A DNA stretch of 64,000 nt from Prevotella sp. AGR2160 (GCF_000424185.1 NZ_AUJK01000008.1:1-64000), one strand, 5' to 3'; positions 27,817 to 38,855 are shown, numbered from the stretch's first letter. Notes: generated from the letters alone by a model not told the origin. Program-made: numbers and translations.

Positions 27817-28929
27817 ATGGCAGACAACAATAAGATATTAGAAAAACTCGACGGCCTCGAGGCGCGCTTCGAGGAGGTGTCGACACTCATCACCGATCCT
27901 TCCGTCATCGCCGACCAGCAGCGTTATGTGAAGTTGACGAAGGAATACAAGGATCTGAGTGAGATCATGAAGGCGCGCAAGAAATATGTAGACTGTCTCA
28001 ACGCCATCAAGGAAGCCAAGGACATCCTCGTCAACGAGAGTGATGCCGAGATGAAGGACATGGCACGCGAGGAACTGTCGGAGAATGAGGAGAAGCTGCC
28101 GAAACTCGAGGAAGACATCAAGATCGCCCTCGTGCCGAAGGATCCCGAGGATGCCAAGAACGTACAGATGGAGATACGTGCCGGAACGGGCGGTGACGAG
28201 GCCTGCCTCTTCGCCGGTGATCTCTTCAATATGTACAAGCGCTTCTGCGAGAGCAAGGGCTGGACGGTGAGTGTCACCGATGTCTCCGAGGGTGCCGTCG
28301 GCGGTTTCAAGGAGATCGACTTCGCCGTCAGTGGCAATGATGTCTACGGCACGCTGAAATACGAGAGTGGTGTCCACCGTGTCCAGCGTGTCCCTGTCAC
28401 CGAGTCCAACGGCCGTATGCAGACCTCCGCCGCTACCGTCGCCGTCCTCCCCGAAGCTGAGAAATTCGAGGTTCATATCAATGAGGGCGACATCAAGTGG
28501 GATACGTTCCGTTCCAGTGGTGCCGGTGGTCAGAATGTCAACAAGGTCAGTTCCGGTGTCCGTCTGCGCTATCCGTGGAAGAACCCAAATACCGGCGAGG
28601 TGGAAGAGATCCTCATCGAGTGTACGGAGACACGAGACCAGCCGAAGAACAAGGAGCGTGCGCTGAGTCGTCTGTATACCTATATCTACGATCACGAGCA
28701 TCAGAAGTATGTCGACGATATCTCCAACCGCCGCAAGAGCCTCGTCTCCACGGGCGACCGCAGCGCGAAGATCCGCACGTACAACTTCCCGCAGGGCCGT
28801 GTCACCGATCACCGCATCGGCTATACGACCCACGACCTGCAGGGTTTCCTCAACGGTAATATCCAGCCGATGATCGATGCCCTCACCGTCGCCGAGAATG
28901 CCGAGAAACTCAAAGAAGCAGAATTATAA
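27817..28929 (+). CDS. prfA: Peptide chain release factor 1
   Basis: Reads UAG and UAA at the ribosome and triggers peptide release. The GGQ catalytic motif is Gly237-Gly238-Gln239 in SSGAGGQNVNKV; the codon-recognition tripeptide is P-V-T in RVQRVPVTESNGRM, a conservative change from the usual P-A-T. 370 residues, full length. A 50-residue gene starts 1 base after the stop. Confidence 0.95.
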   Translation: MADNNKILEKLDGLEARFEEVSTLITDPSVIADQQRYVKLTKEYKDLSEIMKARKKYVDCLNAIKEAKDILVNESDAEMKDMAREELSENEEKLPKLEEDIKIALVPKDPEDAKNVQMEIRAGTGGDEACLFAGDLFNMYKRFCESKGWTVSVTDVSEGAVGGFKEIDFAVSGNDVYGTLKYESGVHRVQRVPVTESNGRMQTSAATVAVLPEAEKFEVHINEGDIKWDTFRSSGAGGQNVNKVSSGVRLRYPWKNPNTGEVEEILIECTETRDQPKNKERALSRLYTYIYDHEHQKYVDDISNRRKSLVSTGDRSAKIRTYNFPQGRVTDHRIGYTTHDLQGFLNGNIQPMIDALTVAENAEKLKEAEL

Positions 28930-28930
28930 T

Positions 28931-29083
28931 ATGGGAATCAGATTCACGAAAAAAGAGGATGATGCCGAGGAGAAGGACAAGACCGTTCAGGCCAGTGAGT
29001 TCATCCAGCGCGTCACTTCCATGAAACAAAGAAAGTCCGAGGATAAGATCCAAGAGATCCCCTGGACGGAAATAGAAAAATAA
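28931..29083 (+). CDS. Small hypothetical protein between prfA and pyrF
   Basis: 50 residues, highly charged (Lys/Glu/Asp), starting [20 protein letters not shown]. No membrane segment, signal or known motif. It begins one base after the prfA stop and ends 5 bases before pyrF, so it is tightly packed in the run and very probably translated. Function unknown. Confidence 0.65.
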   Translation: MGIRFTKKEDDAEEKDKTVQASEFIQRVTSMKQRKSEDKIQEIPWTEIEK

Positions 29084-29088
29084 CCGTT

Positions 29089-29916
29089 ATGACAAGACAA
29101 GAATTAGTCGAGCAGATCTTCACGAAGAAGAGTTTCCTCTGTGTAGGTCTCGACACCGATGAGAAGAAGATCCCGGAGCATCTGCTGAAGGAGGAAGATC
29201 CGATCTTCGCTTTCAACAAGGCCATCATCGACGCTACGGCGCCCTACTGTGTCGCTTACAAGCCGAACCTCGCCTTCTATGAGGCAGCAGGGCTGAGAGG
29301 CATGGCAGCCTTCGAGAAGACCATCCATTATCTCCAGGACAATTATCCTCATCATTTCATCATCGCCGATGCCAAGCGCGGCGATATCGGCAACACCTCC
29401 GCGATGTATGCCCGTACGTTCTTCGAGGAGTATAACCTCGATGCCCTCACCGTTGCGCCATACATGGGTGAGGACTCCGTGACACCGTTCCTCGGCTATG
29501 CCGGCAAATGGGTGATTCTTCTGGCCCTGACGAGCAACAAGGGCAGTCATGACTTCCAGCTGACGAAAGACAAGGACGGCGAGCGCCTCTTCGAGAAGGT
29601 CATCCGTCGCAGCCAGCAGTGGGCCGGTGACGACCAGATGATGTATGTCGTCGGTGCCACACAGGGAGAGATGTTCAAGGATATCCGTAAGGTCGCTCCG
29701 AACCATTTCCTCCTTGTCCCCGGTGTCGGCGCTCAGGGAGGCAGTCTTCAGGAAGTCTGCCGGTACGGCATCATCAAGGACTGTGGCCTCCTCGTCAACT
29801 CCTCCCGTGGCATTATCTATGCCGGTCATGACGAGCAGTTTGCCGCTGCCGCAGCCGCCAAAGCCAAGGATTTGCAGGCTCAGATGGCCGTTGAACTTGA
29901 AAAAATCTGTAAATAA
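29089..29916 (+). CDS. pyrF: Orotidine 5'-phosphate decarboxylase (type 2)
   Basis: Last step of UMP synthesis. The catalytic Asp94-x-Lys96-x2-Asp99 set is in [32 protein letters not shown] binds the substrate near the N-terminus, and [14 protein letters not shown] and [10 protein letters not shown] form the phosphate-binding end. 275 residues, matching the longer type 2 enzymes. A new promoter for the lipid A genes follows. Confidence 0.95.
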   Translation: MTRQELVEQIFTKKSFLCVGLDTDEKKIPEHLLKEEDPIFAFNKAIIDATAPYCVAYKPNLAFYEAAGLRGMAAFEKTIHYLQDNYPHHFIIADAKRGDIGNTSAMYARTFFEEYNLDALTVAPYMGEDSVTPFLGYAGKWVILLALTSNKGSHDFQLTKDKDGERLFEKVIRRSQQWAGDDQMMYVVGATQGEMFKDIRKVAPNHFLLVPGVGAQGGSLQEVCRYGIIKDCGLLVNSSRGIIYAGHDEQFAAAAAAKAKDLQAQMAVELEKICK

Positions 29917-29951
29917 TCCCGTGGAATCAAGGTAATTTGGATTTTTTTTGC

Positions 29952-29959
29952 TACATTTG
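29952..29959 (+). promoter_or_regulatory. Candidate -7 box for the lpx operon
   Basis: TACATTTG, 29 bases before the lpxD ATG. A TTTG at 29936-29939 is too close to serve as -33. Confidence 0.5.
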
Positions 29960-29987
29960 CAAAAATAATTCAATTCGATCGATTTCA

Positions 29988-31031
29988 ATGGAATTTACAG
30001 CTCAACAAATCGCTGCCTTCATTCAAGGCACAGTAGAGGGTGACGAGCACGCCACCGTCCATACATTCGCTAAGATCGAGGAAGGAAAGCCAGGGGCTAT
30101 CTCCTTCCTCGCTAATTCCAAATATACCCATTATCTTTATTCTACCGAGTCGACGATCGTTCTTGTCGATGAGAGCATTGAGGTAGAAGCTGATAAAGTC
30201 AAGCCCACAATCATCCGCGTGAAGAACGCCCGTGACTGTGTGGCCAAACTGCTGCAGATGTACGAGTCTGCCCGTCCGAAGAAGACCGGCATCGACAGTC
30301 TCGCCTTCATCTCCCCGAAAGCCACCATCGGCAAGGATGTCTACATCGGTGCCTTCGCCGTGATCAGTGACGGTGCCGTCATCGGTGATGGCACGCAGGT
30401 CTATCCCCATGCTTTCATCGGAGAGGGCGTGAAGCTGGGCAACGACTGTAAGATCTATCCGAACGTGACGATCTATCACGGTTGTAAGCTCGGCAATCAT
30501 GTCACGCTGCATGCCGGCTGTGTCATCGGTGCCGATGGCTTCGGTTTTGCGCCGAACCCGCAGACGAACCAGTATGACAAAATTCCGCAGATCGGCATCG
30601 TCACCATCGAGGATAATGTGGAGATTGGCGCCAACAGTTGTGTCGACCGCTCTACCATGGGCACGACGATCATCCGTAAGGGCGTGAAGCTCGACAACCT
30701 CGTACAGATTGCCCATAATGTGGAAGTCGGAGAGAACACGGTGATGTCCGCCCAGGTCGGTATCGCCGGCAGTACAAAAGTCGGCCAGTGGTGCATGTTC
30801 GGTGGTCAGGTAGGTATCGCCGGTCATATCACCATCGGCGACCAGGTGTTCCTCGGTGCGCAGAGTGGTGTACCGGGCAGTCTGAAGAGCGGCCAGCAGC
30901 TCATCGGCACACCGCCGATGGAGAAGTTGCCGTATTTCAAGAGTCAGGCTATCTTCCGCCGTCTCCCGGAAATGTATAAGGAAATCAGCGATCTGAAGAA
31001 GGAGATCGAGAATCTCAAGAAACAGAAATAA
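29988..31031 (+). CDS. lpxD: UDP-3-O-(3-hydroxyacyl)glucosamine N-acyltransferase
   Basis: Third step of lipid A synthesis, adding the N-linked hydroxyacyl chain. 347 residues, start at [14 protein letters not shown] after the promoter. The N-terminal uridine-binding domain (1-100) is followed by a left-handed beta helix of hexapeptide repeats (about 100-310; for example [13 protein letters not shown]) and a C-terminal helical extension. The catalytic His sits in the [13 protein letters not shown] region. lpxC-fabZ follows after 17 bases. Confidence 0.95.
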   Translation: MEFTAQQIAAFIQGTVEGDEHATVHTFAKIEEGKPGAISFLANSKYTHYLYSTESTIVLVDESIEVEADKVKPTIIRVKNARDCVAKLLQMYESARPKKTGIDSLAFISPKATIGKDVYIGAFAVISDGAVIGDGTQVYPHAFIGEGVKLGNDCKIYPNVTIYHGCKLGNHVTLHAGCVIGADGFGFAPNPQTNQYDKIPQIGIVTIEDNVEIGANSCVDRSTMGTTIIRKGVKLDNLVQIAHNVEVGENTVMSAQVGIAGSTKVGQWCMFGGQVGIAGHITIGDQVFLGAQSGVPGSLKSGQQLIGTPPMEKLPYFKSQAIFRRLPEMYKEISDLKKEIENLKKQK

Positions 31032-31048
31032 TAATCATTAAAAGATAT

Positions 31049-32434
31049 ATGTCTAAACAAAAGACACTCAAAGGCAGTTTCTCCTTGTTTGGCAAGGGAC
31101 TGCATACAGGTCTCAACCTCACGGTGACCTTCAACCCGGCACCGGAGAACAGTGGTTATAAGATTCAGCGTATCGACCTCGAGGGCCAGCCCGTCATCGA
31201 GGCTATCGCGGAGAATGTCGTAGATACCCAGCGGGGTACCGTCCTCGGCAAGGGTGATGTCCGTGTCTCTACAGTAGAGCACGGCATGGCCGCCCTCTAT
31301 GCCATGGGTATCGACAACTGTCTCATCCAGGTGAACGGTCCTGAGTTCCCTATCCTTGACGGCTCCGCCGCCATCTTCGTGGAGAACATCCAAAAGGTAG
31401 GCATTGAAGACCAGAATGCCGAGAAGGACTGGTACATCATCCGCAAGAAGATTGAGGTGAAGGACGAGCAGACAGGCTCGAGCATCATTATCCTCCCCGA
31501 TGATGAGTTCTCCATCACCGCCATGTGCTCCTTCAACTCCAAATTCATCAACAGCCAGTTTGCGACCCTTGACCGTGTCGATGACTTTGCCACGGAGATC
31601 GCCCCGGCACGTACCTTCGTCTTCGTCCGTGACATCGTGCCGTTGCTTGAAGCCAACCTCATCAAAGGCGGTGACCTCGACAATGCCATTGTTATCTATG
31701 AGCGTGAGGTACCACAAGACAAGCTCGACCACCTCGCCGACGTGCTGAAGGTACCGCATATCGATGCCAAGCATATCGGCTATATCCAGCACCGTCCCCT
31801 GCAGTGGGAGAACGAATGTACCCGTCATAAGCTCCTCGACATCATCGGCGACATGGCCCTCATCGGCCGCCCCATCAAGGGCCGTATCGTTGCCACGCGT
31901 CCCGGTCATACCATCAACAACCAGTTTGCCCGTGCCATGCGCCGCGAGATCCGTAAGCATGAGATTCAGGCGCCGATCTATGATCCCAACGAGAAGCCGA
32001 TCATGGACAATGTCCGCATCCGTCAGCTCCTCCCCCACCGCTATCCCATGCAGCTCGTCGATAAGATCATCGCCATGGGTCCGACAAGTATCGTAGGTGT
32101 GAAGAATGTCACGGCCAACGAGCCCTTCTTCCAGGGCCATTTCCCCACAGAGCCCGTCATGCCCGGTGTCCTGATGGTAGAGGCCATGGCCCAATGCGGC
32201 GGCCTCCTCGTGCTCAACCAGCTGGAAGAGCCGGAGCGCTGGAGCACCTATTTCGTAAAGATCGACGATGTGAAGTTCCGTGAGAAGGTCGTCCCCGGTG
32301 ACACCCTCCTCTTCCGTGTCGAGCTTCTCCATCCCGTCCGTCACGGCATCAGTTCCATGAAGGGTTATATGTTCGTCGGCGATCATGTCGTCAGCGAGGC
32401 TACCTTCACCGCACAAATCGTAAAAAACAAATAA
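31049..32434 (+). CDS. lpxC: LpxC deacetylase fused to FabZ dehydratase
   Basis: Bifunctional protein typical of Bacteroidetes. Residues about 1-300 are the zinc deacetylase committing to lipid A synthesis: [14 protein letters not shown] (His ligand), PILDGSAA and [14 protein letters not shown]. Residues about 315-461 are the 3-hydroxyacyl-ACP dehydratase: [37 protein letters not shown] (catalytic His and Glu). 461 residues. Fusing them puts lipid A and fatty acid elongation under one control; both use the same hydroxyacyl-ACP pool. Confidence 0.96.
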   Translation: MSKQKTLKGSFSLFGKGLHTGLNLTVTFNPAPENSGYKIQRIDLEGQPVIEAIAENVVDTQRGTVLGKGDVRVSTVEHGMAALYAMGIDNCLIQVNGPEFPILDGSAAIFVENIQKVGIEDQNAEKDWYIIRKKIEVKDEQTGSSIIILPDDEFSITAMCSFNSKFINSQFATLDRVDDFATEIAPARTFVFVRDIVPLLEANLIKGGDLDNAIVIYEREVPQDKLDHLADVLKVPHIDAKHIGYIQHRPLQWENECTRHKLLDIIGDMALIGRPIKGRIVATRPGHTINNQFARAMRREIRKHEIQAPIYDPNEKPIMDNVRIRQLLPHRYPMQLVDKIIAMGPTSIVGVKNVTANEPFFQGHFPTEPVMPGVLMVEAMAQCGGLLVLNQLEEPERWSTYFVKIDDVKFREKVVPGDTLLFRVELLHPVRHGISSMKGYMFVGDHVVSEATFTAQIVKNK

Positions 32435-32437
32435 GAC

Positions 32438-33211
32438 ATGTCCAATCAGATTAGTCCATTGGCCTTTGTCCATCCCGAAGCACAGCTCGGCGACGGCAAT
32501 ATCATTGGCCCCTTCTGTTATATCGATAAGAATACGATCCTCGGAGATAACAACGTCCTGCAGAACAGTGTGACCATCAACTATGGCGCGCGTATCGGCA
32601 ACAACAACGAGTTCTTCCCCGGCGCAAGCATCTCCACGAAGCCCCAGGACCTGAAGTTCCATGGTGAGGACACACTCTGTGTCATCGGTGACAACAACTC
32701 CATCCGTGAGAATGTCACCATCTCCCGTGGTACGGCATCCAAAGGCAAGACCGTCATGGGCGACAACAACCTCCTGATGGAGAATATGCATCTCGCCCAC
32801 GACTGTGTCCTCGGCAGCCACTGTATCATCGGCAACTCCACAAAGTTCGCCGGTGAGGTGCGAATCGATGACAATGCCATCGTCTCCGCCACCGTCCTCT
32901 GCCATCAGTTCTGCCGTATCGGCGGTTACGTGATGATCCAGGGTGGTTGCCGTTTCTCCCAGGATATTCCACCTTATATTATTGCCGGCAAGGAGCCGAC
33001 CCGCTATTGCGGCGTGAACCTCGTCGGTCTGCGCCGTCATGGCTTCAGCCGTGACCTCATCGAGAATATCCATGAGGCTTACCGCCTTCTCTATAGTGAG
33101 GGCATCCTCAAGGATGGTATTCAGAAGATTAAAGAGACGCTGAATGTCACGCCGGAGATCCAGTATATCATCGATTTCGTGGAGAGTTCCCAGCGAGGTA
33201 TCATCCGATGA
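32438..33211 (+). CDS. lpxA: UDP-N-acetylglucosamine acyltransferase
   Basis: First step of lipid A synthesis. 257 residues of hexapeptide left-handed helix ([20 protein letters not shown] start, [16 protein letters not shown] with the catalytic His) and a C-terminal helical part ([20 protein letters not shown]). The stop overlaps the miaA start in an ATGA. Confidence 0.96.
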   Translation: MSNQISPLAFVHPEAQLGDGNIIGPFCYIDKNTILGDNNVLQNSVTINYGARIGNNNEFFPGASISTKPQDLKFHGEDTLCVIGDNNSIRENVTISRGTASKGKTVMGDNNLLMENMHLAHDCVLGSHCIIGNSTKFAGEVRIDDNAIVSATVLCHQFCRIGGYVMIQGGCRFSQDIPPYIIAGKEPTRYCGVNLVGLRRHGFSRDLIENIHEAYRLLYSEGILKDGIQKIKETLNVTPEIQYIIDFVESSQRGIIR

Positions 33212-34152
33212 ACGAAGGAAATAACCAGAAGCCCGTCCTTCTTGTCGTCCTCGGTCCTACCGGGGTCGGCAAGACGGCGCTCTGTCTGGATATCGCCGAG
33301 CACTACGGTATTCCCATTGTGAATGCCGACTCCCGTCAGATATTTGCCGAACTGCCTATCGGCACGGCGGCACCGACAACGGAACAGCAGCGTCGCGTGC
33401 GCCATTATTTCGTGGGCAATCACCACTTACAAGATTATTATTCCGCATCGTGCTATGAGCAGGATGTCATGGCCCTGTTGCCGAAACTCTTCGAGGCACA
33501 AGCCGTTCAGTCTGTCCATCGTCCCGTCGCCCTGCTTACGGGAGGCAGCATGATGTATATCGATGCCGTCTGTGAGGGTATCGATGATATCCCTACCATT
33601 CGCGATGATATCCGTGAGGAGATGAAACGCCGGCTAGCCACGGAGGGGCTGCCGGCGCTCGTCGAGGAGCTCCACCGCCTCGATCCCGAGCACTGGGCGA
33701 TCGTCGACCGCCATAATCCCCGCCGTGTCGTCCATGCCCTGGAGATCTGTCATCAGACGGGCAAGACCTATACATCCTTCCGTGTACACCATGTGAAGGA
33801 GCGTCCCTTCGATATCGTGAAGATCGGGCTCAACCGCGACCGCGCCGAACTCTATGACCGTATCAACAACAGAGTATTACAGATGATGGCCGACGGACTG
33901 GAGGAAGAGGCCCGCCGTGTTTATCCTCTCCGCGGTCTGAACAGTCTGAATACCGTCGGCTACCGTGAGATGTTTGCCTATTTCGACGGAACAATAGACC
34001 GTAATGAGGCCATCCGACAGATCCAGTCGAACACACGGCGCTATATGCGCAAGCAGCTGACCTGGTTCAAGCGTGACGACCGCATCCATTGGTTCCATCC
34101 CAATGATGAAGCCGAAATTTTTAGCTATATGGATACGATCGTAGGGACATAA
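33208..34152 (+). CDS. miaA: tRNA dimethylallyltransferase
   Basis: Prenylates A37 of tRNAs reading U-starting codons. The P-loop is [12 protein letters not shown], followed by [26 protein letters not shown] and [15 protein letters not shown] are family blocks. 314 residues. Last gene of the lpx run. Its closing residues VGT and TAA stop come from a family A repeat (GTAGGGACATAA), so the native C-terminus may have been changed by that element. Confidence 0.93.
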   Translation: MNEGNNQKPVLLVVLGPTGVGKTALCLDIAEHYGIPIVNADSRQIFAELPIGTAAPTTEQQRRVRHYFVGNHHLQDYYSASCYEQDVMALLPKLFEAQAVQSVHRPVALLTGGSMMYIDAVCEGIDDIPTIRDDIREEMKRRLATEGLPALVEELHRLDPEHWAIVDRHNPRRVVHALEICHQTGKTYTSFRVHHVKERPFDIVKIGLNRDRAELYDRINNRVLQMMADGLEEEARRVYPLRGLNSLNTVGYREMFAYFDGTIDRNEAIRQIQSNTRRYMRKQLTWFKRDDRIHWFHPNDEAEIFSYMDTIVGT

Positions 34153-34207
34153 TCTATTATGCTCCGAAAGCCGCGTATGGCGGAACATGATCAATCATGT
34201 CCGTACG
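34140..34207. repeat. Family A palindromic repeats, two facing copies
   Basis: Copy one, 34140-34166 (CGTAGGGACATAATCTATTA...), covers the miaA stop. Copy two, 34181-34207, has CGGAACATGATCAATCATGT then CCGTACG. Confidence 0.8.
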
Positions 34208-34263
34208 TAAACCTTTACGGACAATTTTTCAGAGAAACACATACGGGGTACGGGTATTTTTCT

Positions 34264-34271
34264 TATCTTTG
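34264..34271 (+). promoter_or_regulatory. Candidate -7 box for uxaB
   Basis: TATCTTTG, 42 bases before the ATG. The leader between is AT-rich. Confidence 0.5.
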
Positions 34272-34312
34272 CAAATGAAATAATTAAAAACAAACTAAAA
34301 CAAATTAATATT

Positions 34313-35794
34313 ATGTCACAACTCAAAGCATTGAACAAGCGTACGGCACCGAAGAGCGTGATGCCGGAGAGAATCATTCAGTTTGGTGAAGGCAACTTCC
34401 TTCGCGCATTCGTTGACTGGATCATTTATAATATGGACCAGAAGACGGATTTCAACTCTTCCGTAGTGATTGTTCAGCCACTGGAGCATGGCATGATCGA
34501 CATGCTCAACGGCCAGGACTGCCTCTACCATGTCAATCTGCAGGGTAAGGAGAACGGCAAACCCGTGAACACGCTGACCCGTATCGATGTTGTCAGCCGT
34601 GCCCTGAATCCGTATACACAGAACCAGGCATTCCTCGCCCTCGCCGAGCAGCCGGAGATGCGTTTCATCATCTCCAACACTACCGAGGCAGGTATTGCCT
34701 TCGACGATAGTTGTAAGTTCACCGATGCTCCTGCCGCTTCTTATCCCGGCAAGCTCGTCCAGCTCCTCTTCCACCGTTATCAGTTCTTCGAGGGTGATCC
34801 TACCAAGGGTATGATCCTCATGCCTTGCGAGCTCATCTTCCTCAACGGCCATCATCTGAAAGAGTGCATCTACCAGTATATCGAACTCTGGAAAGACGAC
34901 ATGGGTAAGGACTATGAAGGGTTCAAGGAGTGGTTCACCAAATACTGCTATGTCTGCGCTACCCTCGTAGACCGCATCGTTCCGGGCTTCCCGCGTGACA
35001 CCATCAAGGAGATTCAGGAGAAGATCAGCTACAAGGACAACATGGTCGTCAAGGCCGAGAGCTTCCACCTCTGGGTCATCGAGAAAGCAGAGAATATGAC
35101 GATTGAAGAGATGAAGGCCGAGTTCCCCGCAGAGAAGGCCGGACTCCATGTCCTCATCACCGACAACGAGAAACCGTATCATGCCCGTAAGGTCACCCTG
35201 TTGAACGGTCCTCATACCGTCCTCTCCCCCGTTGCCTTCCTGAGTGGCGTGAACATTGTCCGCGATGCCTGTGAGCATCCCGTCATCGGTAAGTTCATCC
35301 ATAAGGTACAGTTCGACGAGCTGATGCAGACCCTCGACCTGCCGATGGATGAGTTGCAGAAGTTTGCCGCTGATGTCCTCGAGCGTTTCGAGAACCCGTT
35401 CGTCGATCACCAGGTGACGAGTATCATGCTCAACTCCTTCCCGAAATACAACACGCGTGATCTCCCCGGCGTGAAGATCTATCTCGAGCGCAAGGGTGAG
35501 CTGCCGAAGGGCCTCGTGTTCGGTCTCGCTGCTATCATCACCTATTATAAGGGTGGCAAACGTGCCGATGGTACGGAAATCACGCCGAAAGATGATCCGA
35601 AGATCATCGCCAAGCTCCAGGAGCTCTGGGCTACCGGTGACACACAGAAGATTGCCGAGGGTGTCCTCGCCTATGATTATGTATGGCATGAGGATCTCAA
35701 CAAGACTGTTCCCGGTCTCACGGCCCTCGTGAAGAAAGACCTCGACCTGATCCAGGAGAAGGGAATGCTGGAGGCCGTAAAGACAATCTTATAA
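34313..35794 (+). CDS. uxaB: Tagaturonate reductase
   Basis: NAD-dependent oxidoreductase of the mannitol dehydrogenase superfamily, reducing D-tagaturonate to D-altronate in galacturonate (pectin) use. 493 residues. RIIQFGEGNFLRAFVDW is the Rossmann start of this family, VVQPLEHGMIDMLNGQDCLY-like text and FIISNTTEAGIAF follow, and the catalytic lysine region is HARKVTLLNGPHT. Fructuronate reductase is the main alternative; the sequence start resembles UxaB. No other uronate gene is adjacent. Confidence 0.85.
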   Translation: MSQLKALNKRTAPKSVMPERIIQFGEGNFLRAFVDWIIYNMDQKTDFNSSVVIVQPLEHGMIDMLNGQDCLYHVNLQGKENGKPVNTLTRIDVVSRALNPYTQNQAFLALAEQPEMRFIISNTTEAGIAFDDSCKFTDAPAASYPGKLVQLLFHRYQFFEGDPTKGMILMPCELIFLNGHHLKECIYQYIELWKDDMGKDYEGFKEWFTKYCYVCATLVDRIVPGFPRDTIKEIQEKISYKDNMVVKAESFHLWVIEKAENMTIEEMKAEFPAEKAGLHVLITDNEKPYHARKVTLLNGPHTVLSPVAFLSGVNIVRDACEHPVIGKFIHKVQFDELMQTLDLPMDELQKFAADVLERFENPFVDHQVTSIMLNSFPKYNTRDLPGVKIYLERKGELPKGLVFGLAAIITYYKGGKRADGTEITPKDDPKIIAKLQELWATGDTQKIAEGVLAYDYVWHEDLNKTVPGLTALVKKDLDLIQEKGMLEAVKTIL

Positions 35795-35797
35795 GAA

Positions 35798-35825
35798 ATA
35801 GGGACATCATTGCTGATGTCCCTAC
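35798..35825. repeat. Family A palindromic repeat (perfect arms)
   Basis: TAGGGACATCA ... TGATGTCCCTA with a 4-base loop, 4 bases after the uxaB stop. The tightest palindrome of the family in the window. Confidence 0.85.
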
Positions 35826-35832
35826 AACACAA

Positions 35833-35865
35833 AAACAGCCGTCATCTCAACGATGACGGCTGTTT
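35833..35865. terminator. Strong terminator hairpin between uxaB and hisS
   Basis: AAACAGCCGTCATC and GATGACGGCTGTTT, 14-base perfect stem, with A residues before and T after, suited to both directions. Confidence 0.85.
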
Positions 35866-35940
35866 GCATATAGGTAGTTTGTTTGTCCTGAAAGATAGAA
35901 GGGAAATGCACTCCCCTACGAAGTCATAGATATATCTTAT

Positions 35941-35965
35941 GGTGGGACGAATCCCACCATTTTTT
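35941..35965 (+). terminator. Second plus-strand terminator before hisS
   Basis: GGTGGGACGAATCCCACC hairpin followed by ATTTTTT. It sits at the end of hisS, protecting it from plus-strand read-through. Confidence 0.6.
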
Positions 35966-37331
35966 ATTCACCTTTCACACGGGCGATGATCTCCTCAGCA
36001 GTCATCAACTGCTGGTCACCACTCTCCATATCCTTCAACGTATATTTCCCGGCCTTGATCTCATTCTCACCGGCAAGGACGACGAAGGGGATATGTTTGG
36101 CATTGGCATAGCTCATCTGCTTCTTCATCTTCGCCTTATCGGGGAACATCTCCGTGCGGATACCGGCCTGACGGGCCTTGGCGACAGCAGGGAGGCAATA
36201 GGCCGTCTCCTGCTCACCGAAGTTGATGAAGAGGAGCTGTGTGGCACTCGTCGTCTCCTTCGGATAGAGGTCGAGGGCGTTGAGGACATCATAGATACGG
36301 TCGGCACCAAAAGAGATACCCACGCCGCTGAGTCCCGGCATGCCGAAGATTCCCGTGAGGTTGTCGTAACGGCCACCACCGGTGATGGAGCCCATCGGCG
36401 TGTCGAGGGCTTTCACCTCGAAGATAGCACCCGTATAATAGTTCAGTCCACGGGCCAGGGTGAGATCGAGCTGGATCTCATTCTTCAGACCGACAGTCTT
36501 CAACGTGTCGAGGATGAACTTCGTCTCGTCGACACCCTTCTCACCTACCTCACTACCCGCGAGGACCTGACGGATCGTGGCGAGTTTCTCGTCGTTCGTA
36601 CCCTCCAGGGCAATGATCGGCTGCAGTTTGGCGATCGCCTCCTCACTGATGCCGTCTTCACGGAGTTCGGCATTGACATTGTCGAGACCGATCTTGTCGA
36701 GCTTGTCGATGGCGACGGTGATGTCGACGATCTTATCCGCCTCACCGATGACCTCGGCGATACCCGTGAGGATCTTTCGGTTGTTGATCTTGATCTGTAC
36801 ACGGACACCAAACTTCTGGAAGACGGTATCGACGATCTGCATCAACTCCACCTCGTTGAGGAGGGAGTCGGAGCCGACAACATCAGCGTCACACTGATAG
36901 AACTCACGGTAACGGCCTTTCTGCGGACGGTCAGCACGCCATACAGGCTGGATCTGATAACGCTTGAAAGGCATCTGCAGTTCCTCACGGTGCATGACGA
37001 CATAACGGGCGAAGGGCACGGTGAGGTCGTAGCGCAGACCCTTCTCACAGAGACGGCTCTGCAGTTTCAGTGTGTCACGGCTGGCAAGGTCCTCATCGCT
37101 GATGCCCTTGAAATAGTCACCGGAGTTGAGGATCTTAAACAACAGTTTGTCACCCTCATCGCCGTACTTACCCATAAGGGTATGGAGGGTCTCCATGGCC
37201 GGCGTCTCGATCTGCTGGAATCCGTAGAGAGCGTACACCGACTTGATGGTGTCGAAGATATAATTTCTTTTGGCCATCTCCTCGGGACCGAAGTCACGCG
37301 TTCCCTTGGGGATGGATGGTTTCTGAGACAT
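35964..37331 (-). CDS. hisS: Histidyl-tRNA synthetase
   Basis: Class II synthetase, 455 residues. Motif 2 is in [20 protein letters not shown] and motif 3 in [16 protein letters not shown]. Histidine-binding [15 protein letters not shown] is present. C-terminal anticodon-binding domain from about 350. The start ATG ([15 protein letters not shown]) is typical. Upstream lies an A-rich spacer and the family B element; no clear promoter box was found, so transcription may come through from purA. Confidence 0.95.
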   Translation of the reverse strand: MSQKPSIPKGTRDFGPEEMAKRNYIFDTIKSVYALYGFQQIETPAMETLHTLMGKYGDEGDKLLFKILNSGDYFKGISDEDLASRDTLKLQSRLCEKGLRYDLTVPFARYVVMHREELQMPFKRYQIQPVWRADRPQKGRYREFYQCDADVVGSDSLLNEVELMQIVDTVFQKFGVRVQIKINNRKILTGIAEVIGEADKIVDITVAIDKLDKIGLDNVNAELREDGISEEAIAKLQPIIALEGTNDEKLATIRQVLAGSEVGEKGVDETKFILDTLKTVGLKNEIQLDLTLARGLNYYTGAIFEVKALDTPMGSITGGGRYDNLTGIFGMPGLSGVGISFGADRIYDVLNALDLYPKETTSATQLLFINFGEQETAYCLPAVAKARQAGIRTEMFPDKAKMKKQMSYANAKHIPFVVLAGENEIKAGKYTLKDMESGDQQLMTAEEIIARVKGE

Positions 37332-37385
37332 AATTGAAAAGTAAAAAATTATAAAATTAAAAAATTAAAGGGCCACATCCCCGTT

Positions 37386-37506
37386 TGCAGGGGCCGTCCA
37401 TTGTGGCGGCCCGCCGTCGGAACGACGGATTTTTGGAAAAATGGAAACATATTCCCTCACATCCGACCTAACGGTCGGCGGGCCGCCACAAGGGACGGCC
37501 CCTGCA
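37386..37506. repeat. Family B inverted-repeat element (121 bp)
   Basis: Left arm from TGCAGGGGCCGTCC at 37386 and right arm ending GGACGGCCCCTGCA at 37506, arms about 30 bases with one mismatch, and an AT-rich interior with two CGTCGG/ACGGTC-type mini-hairpins. Lies between hisS and purA. Confidence 0.9.
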
Positions 37507-37527
37507 AGAGGGTTGGGGGTGAGGCTT
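37507..37527. repeat. Family C half repeat at the purA stop
   Basis: GAGGGTTGGGGGTGAGGCTT, abutting the purA stop codon and the end of the family B element; the CCCTCCC arm is missing. Confidence 0.6.
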
Positions 37528-38802
37528 CTACCGCTCTATCGTTGCCTCTCGGTCGGGACCTACGGAGACGATGGAGATCGGGGTCTCGAGGAAGTCCTCA
37601 ATGAACTTGATGTAGTCCTTGAAGGCCTGCGGGAACTGGCTCTCCCTTGTCATCTTTGTCATATCCGTCTTCCAGCCCTTGAACTCCTTATATACCGGCG
37701 TGACATCATCAATCTCATAGGGCAGCTCCGTCGTCTCACTGCCGTCCTTCAACTTGTAGGCTACGCAGGCCTTGACGGTATCGAAACCGTCGAGGACGTC
37801 ACTCTTCATCAGGATGAGCTGTGTGACGCCATTGACCATGACGGAGTATTTCAACTGTACGAGGTCCACCCAACCGCAGCGGCGCTCACGACCCGTCACG
37901 GCACCATACTCATGACCGAGATCACGGATGGTCTTGCCCGTCTCGTCGAAGAGTTCCGTGGGGAACGGACCGGCACCGACACGCGTACAATAAGCCTTCA
38001 TGATGCCATAGACATTACCGATCTTGTTCGGACCGATGCCGAGGCCGATACAGGCACCGGCACAGATGGTGTTGCTGGAGGTAACGAAAGGATAGGAACC
38101 GAAGTCGACATCGAGCATCGTACCCTGGGCACCCTCACAGAGAATGTTCTTGCCGGCACGCAGTGTGCGGTTGATCTCATGCTCGGAGTCGACGAAATGG
38201 AAATCCTTCATATAGGCGATGCCTTCCATCCATTTCTTCTCCACCTCGTCGAAGCCGTCGAAGTCCGTCCAGCCGAGGGCCTTCAGCATCTTCATGTGGC
38301 GCTCCTTATGGGCCGCATATTTCTCGTCGAAATGGTCGAGGATATCACCGACACGGAGGCCGTTGCGGCTGACCTTATCAGTATAGGTAGGACCGATACC
38401 CTTTCCGGTGGTACCAACCTTGTTCTTTCCCTTGGCAGCCTCGATGGCACGGTCCAGGATACGATGGGTAGGCATGATGAGATGGGCCTTCTTGGAAATA
38501 TGGAGGCGCTCCTTCAACGGATGGCCACTCTTCTCGAGGTCTTTAGCCTCATCCATGAAGAGGTCAGGAGCGAGAACGACACCATTGCCGATGATGTTCA
38601 CCTTTCCACCTTGGAAGATACCGGAGGGGATGGAGCGCAGGACATATTTCTGACCTTCGAACTCCAGCGTGTGACCGGCATTAGGACCACCCTGGAAACG
38701 GGCTATGACATCATAATGCGGCGTGAGCACGTCGACGACTTTTCCTTTTCCTTCATCGCCCCACTGGAGACCAAGCAGGACATCTACTTTACCTGTATTC
38801 AT
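37528..38802 (-). CDS. purA: Adenylosuccinate synthetase
   Basis: GTP-dependent joining of aspartate to IMP, first committed step to AMP. The P-loop GLQWGDEGKGK (residues 12-22) and the GTTGKGIGPTY, KSDVLDGF and ERRCGWVDLVQLK blocks are clear. 424 residues. The stop is followed at once by a family C half repeat. Confidence 0.96.
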   Translation of the reverse strand: MNTGKVDVLLGLQWGDEGKGKVVDVLTPHYDVIARFQGGPNAGHTLEFEGQKYVLRSIPSGIFQGGKVNIIGNGVVLAPDLFMDEAKDLEKSGHPLKERLHISKKAHLIMPTHRILDRAIEAAKGKNKVGTTGKGIGPTYTDKVSRNGLRVGDILDHFDEKYAAHKERHMKMLKALGWTDFDGFDEVEKKWMEGIAYMKDFHFVDSEHEINRTLRAGKNILCEGAQGTMLDVDFGSYPFVTSSNTICAGACIGLGIGPNKIGNVYGIMKAYCTRVGAGPFPTELFDETGKTIRDLGHEYGAVTGRERRCGWVDLVQLKYSVMVNGVTQLILMKSDVLDGFDTVKACVAYKLKDGSETTELPYEIDDVTPVYKEFKGWKTDMTKMTRESQFPQAFKDYIKFIEDFLETPISIVSVGPDREATIER

Positions 38803-38847
38803 AAGTCTATTATAGTTTTATTTCCTTGTTTCATTACTTCGAACGCA

Positions 38848-38855
38848 CAAAATTA
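38848..38855 (-). promoter_or_regulatory. Candidate -7 box for purA
   Basis: TAATTTTG on the minus strand, 46 bases before the purA ATG. Confidence 0.45.

Noticed and set aside
30944..33073. 709-residue minus-strand frame
   Set aside because: It is the complement of lpxC-fabZ and lpxA, whose reading frames are strongly supported; its long length follows from their codon bias.
34313..35794. uxaB as part of a uronate-use cluster
   Set aside because: No altronate dehydratase, isomerase or transporter gene lies near; it stands alone between miaA and hisS.
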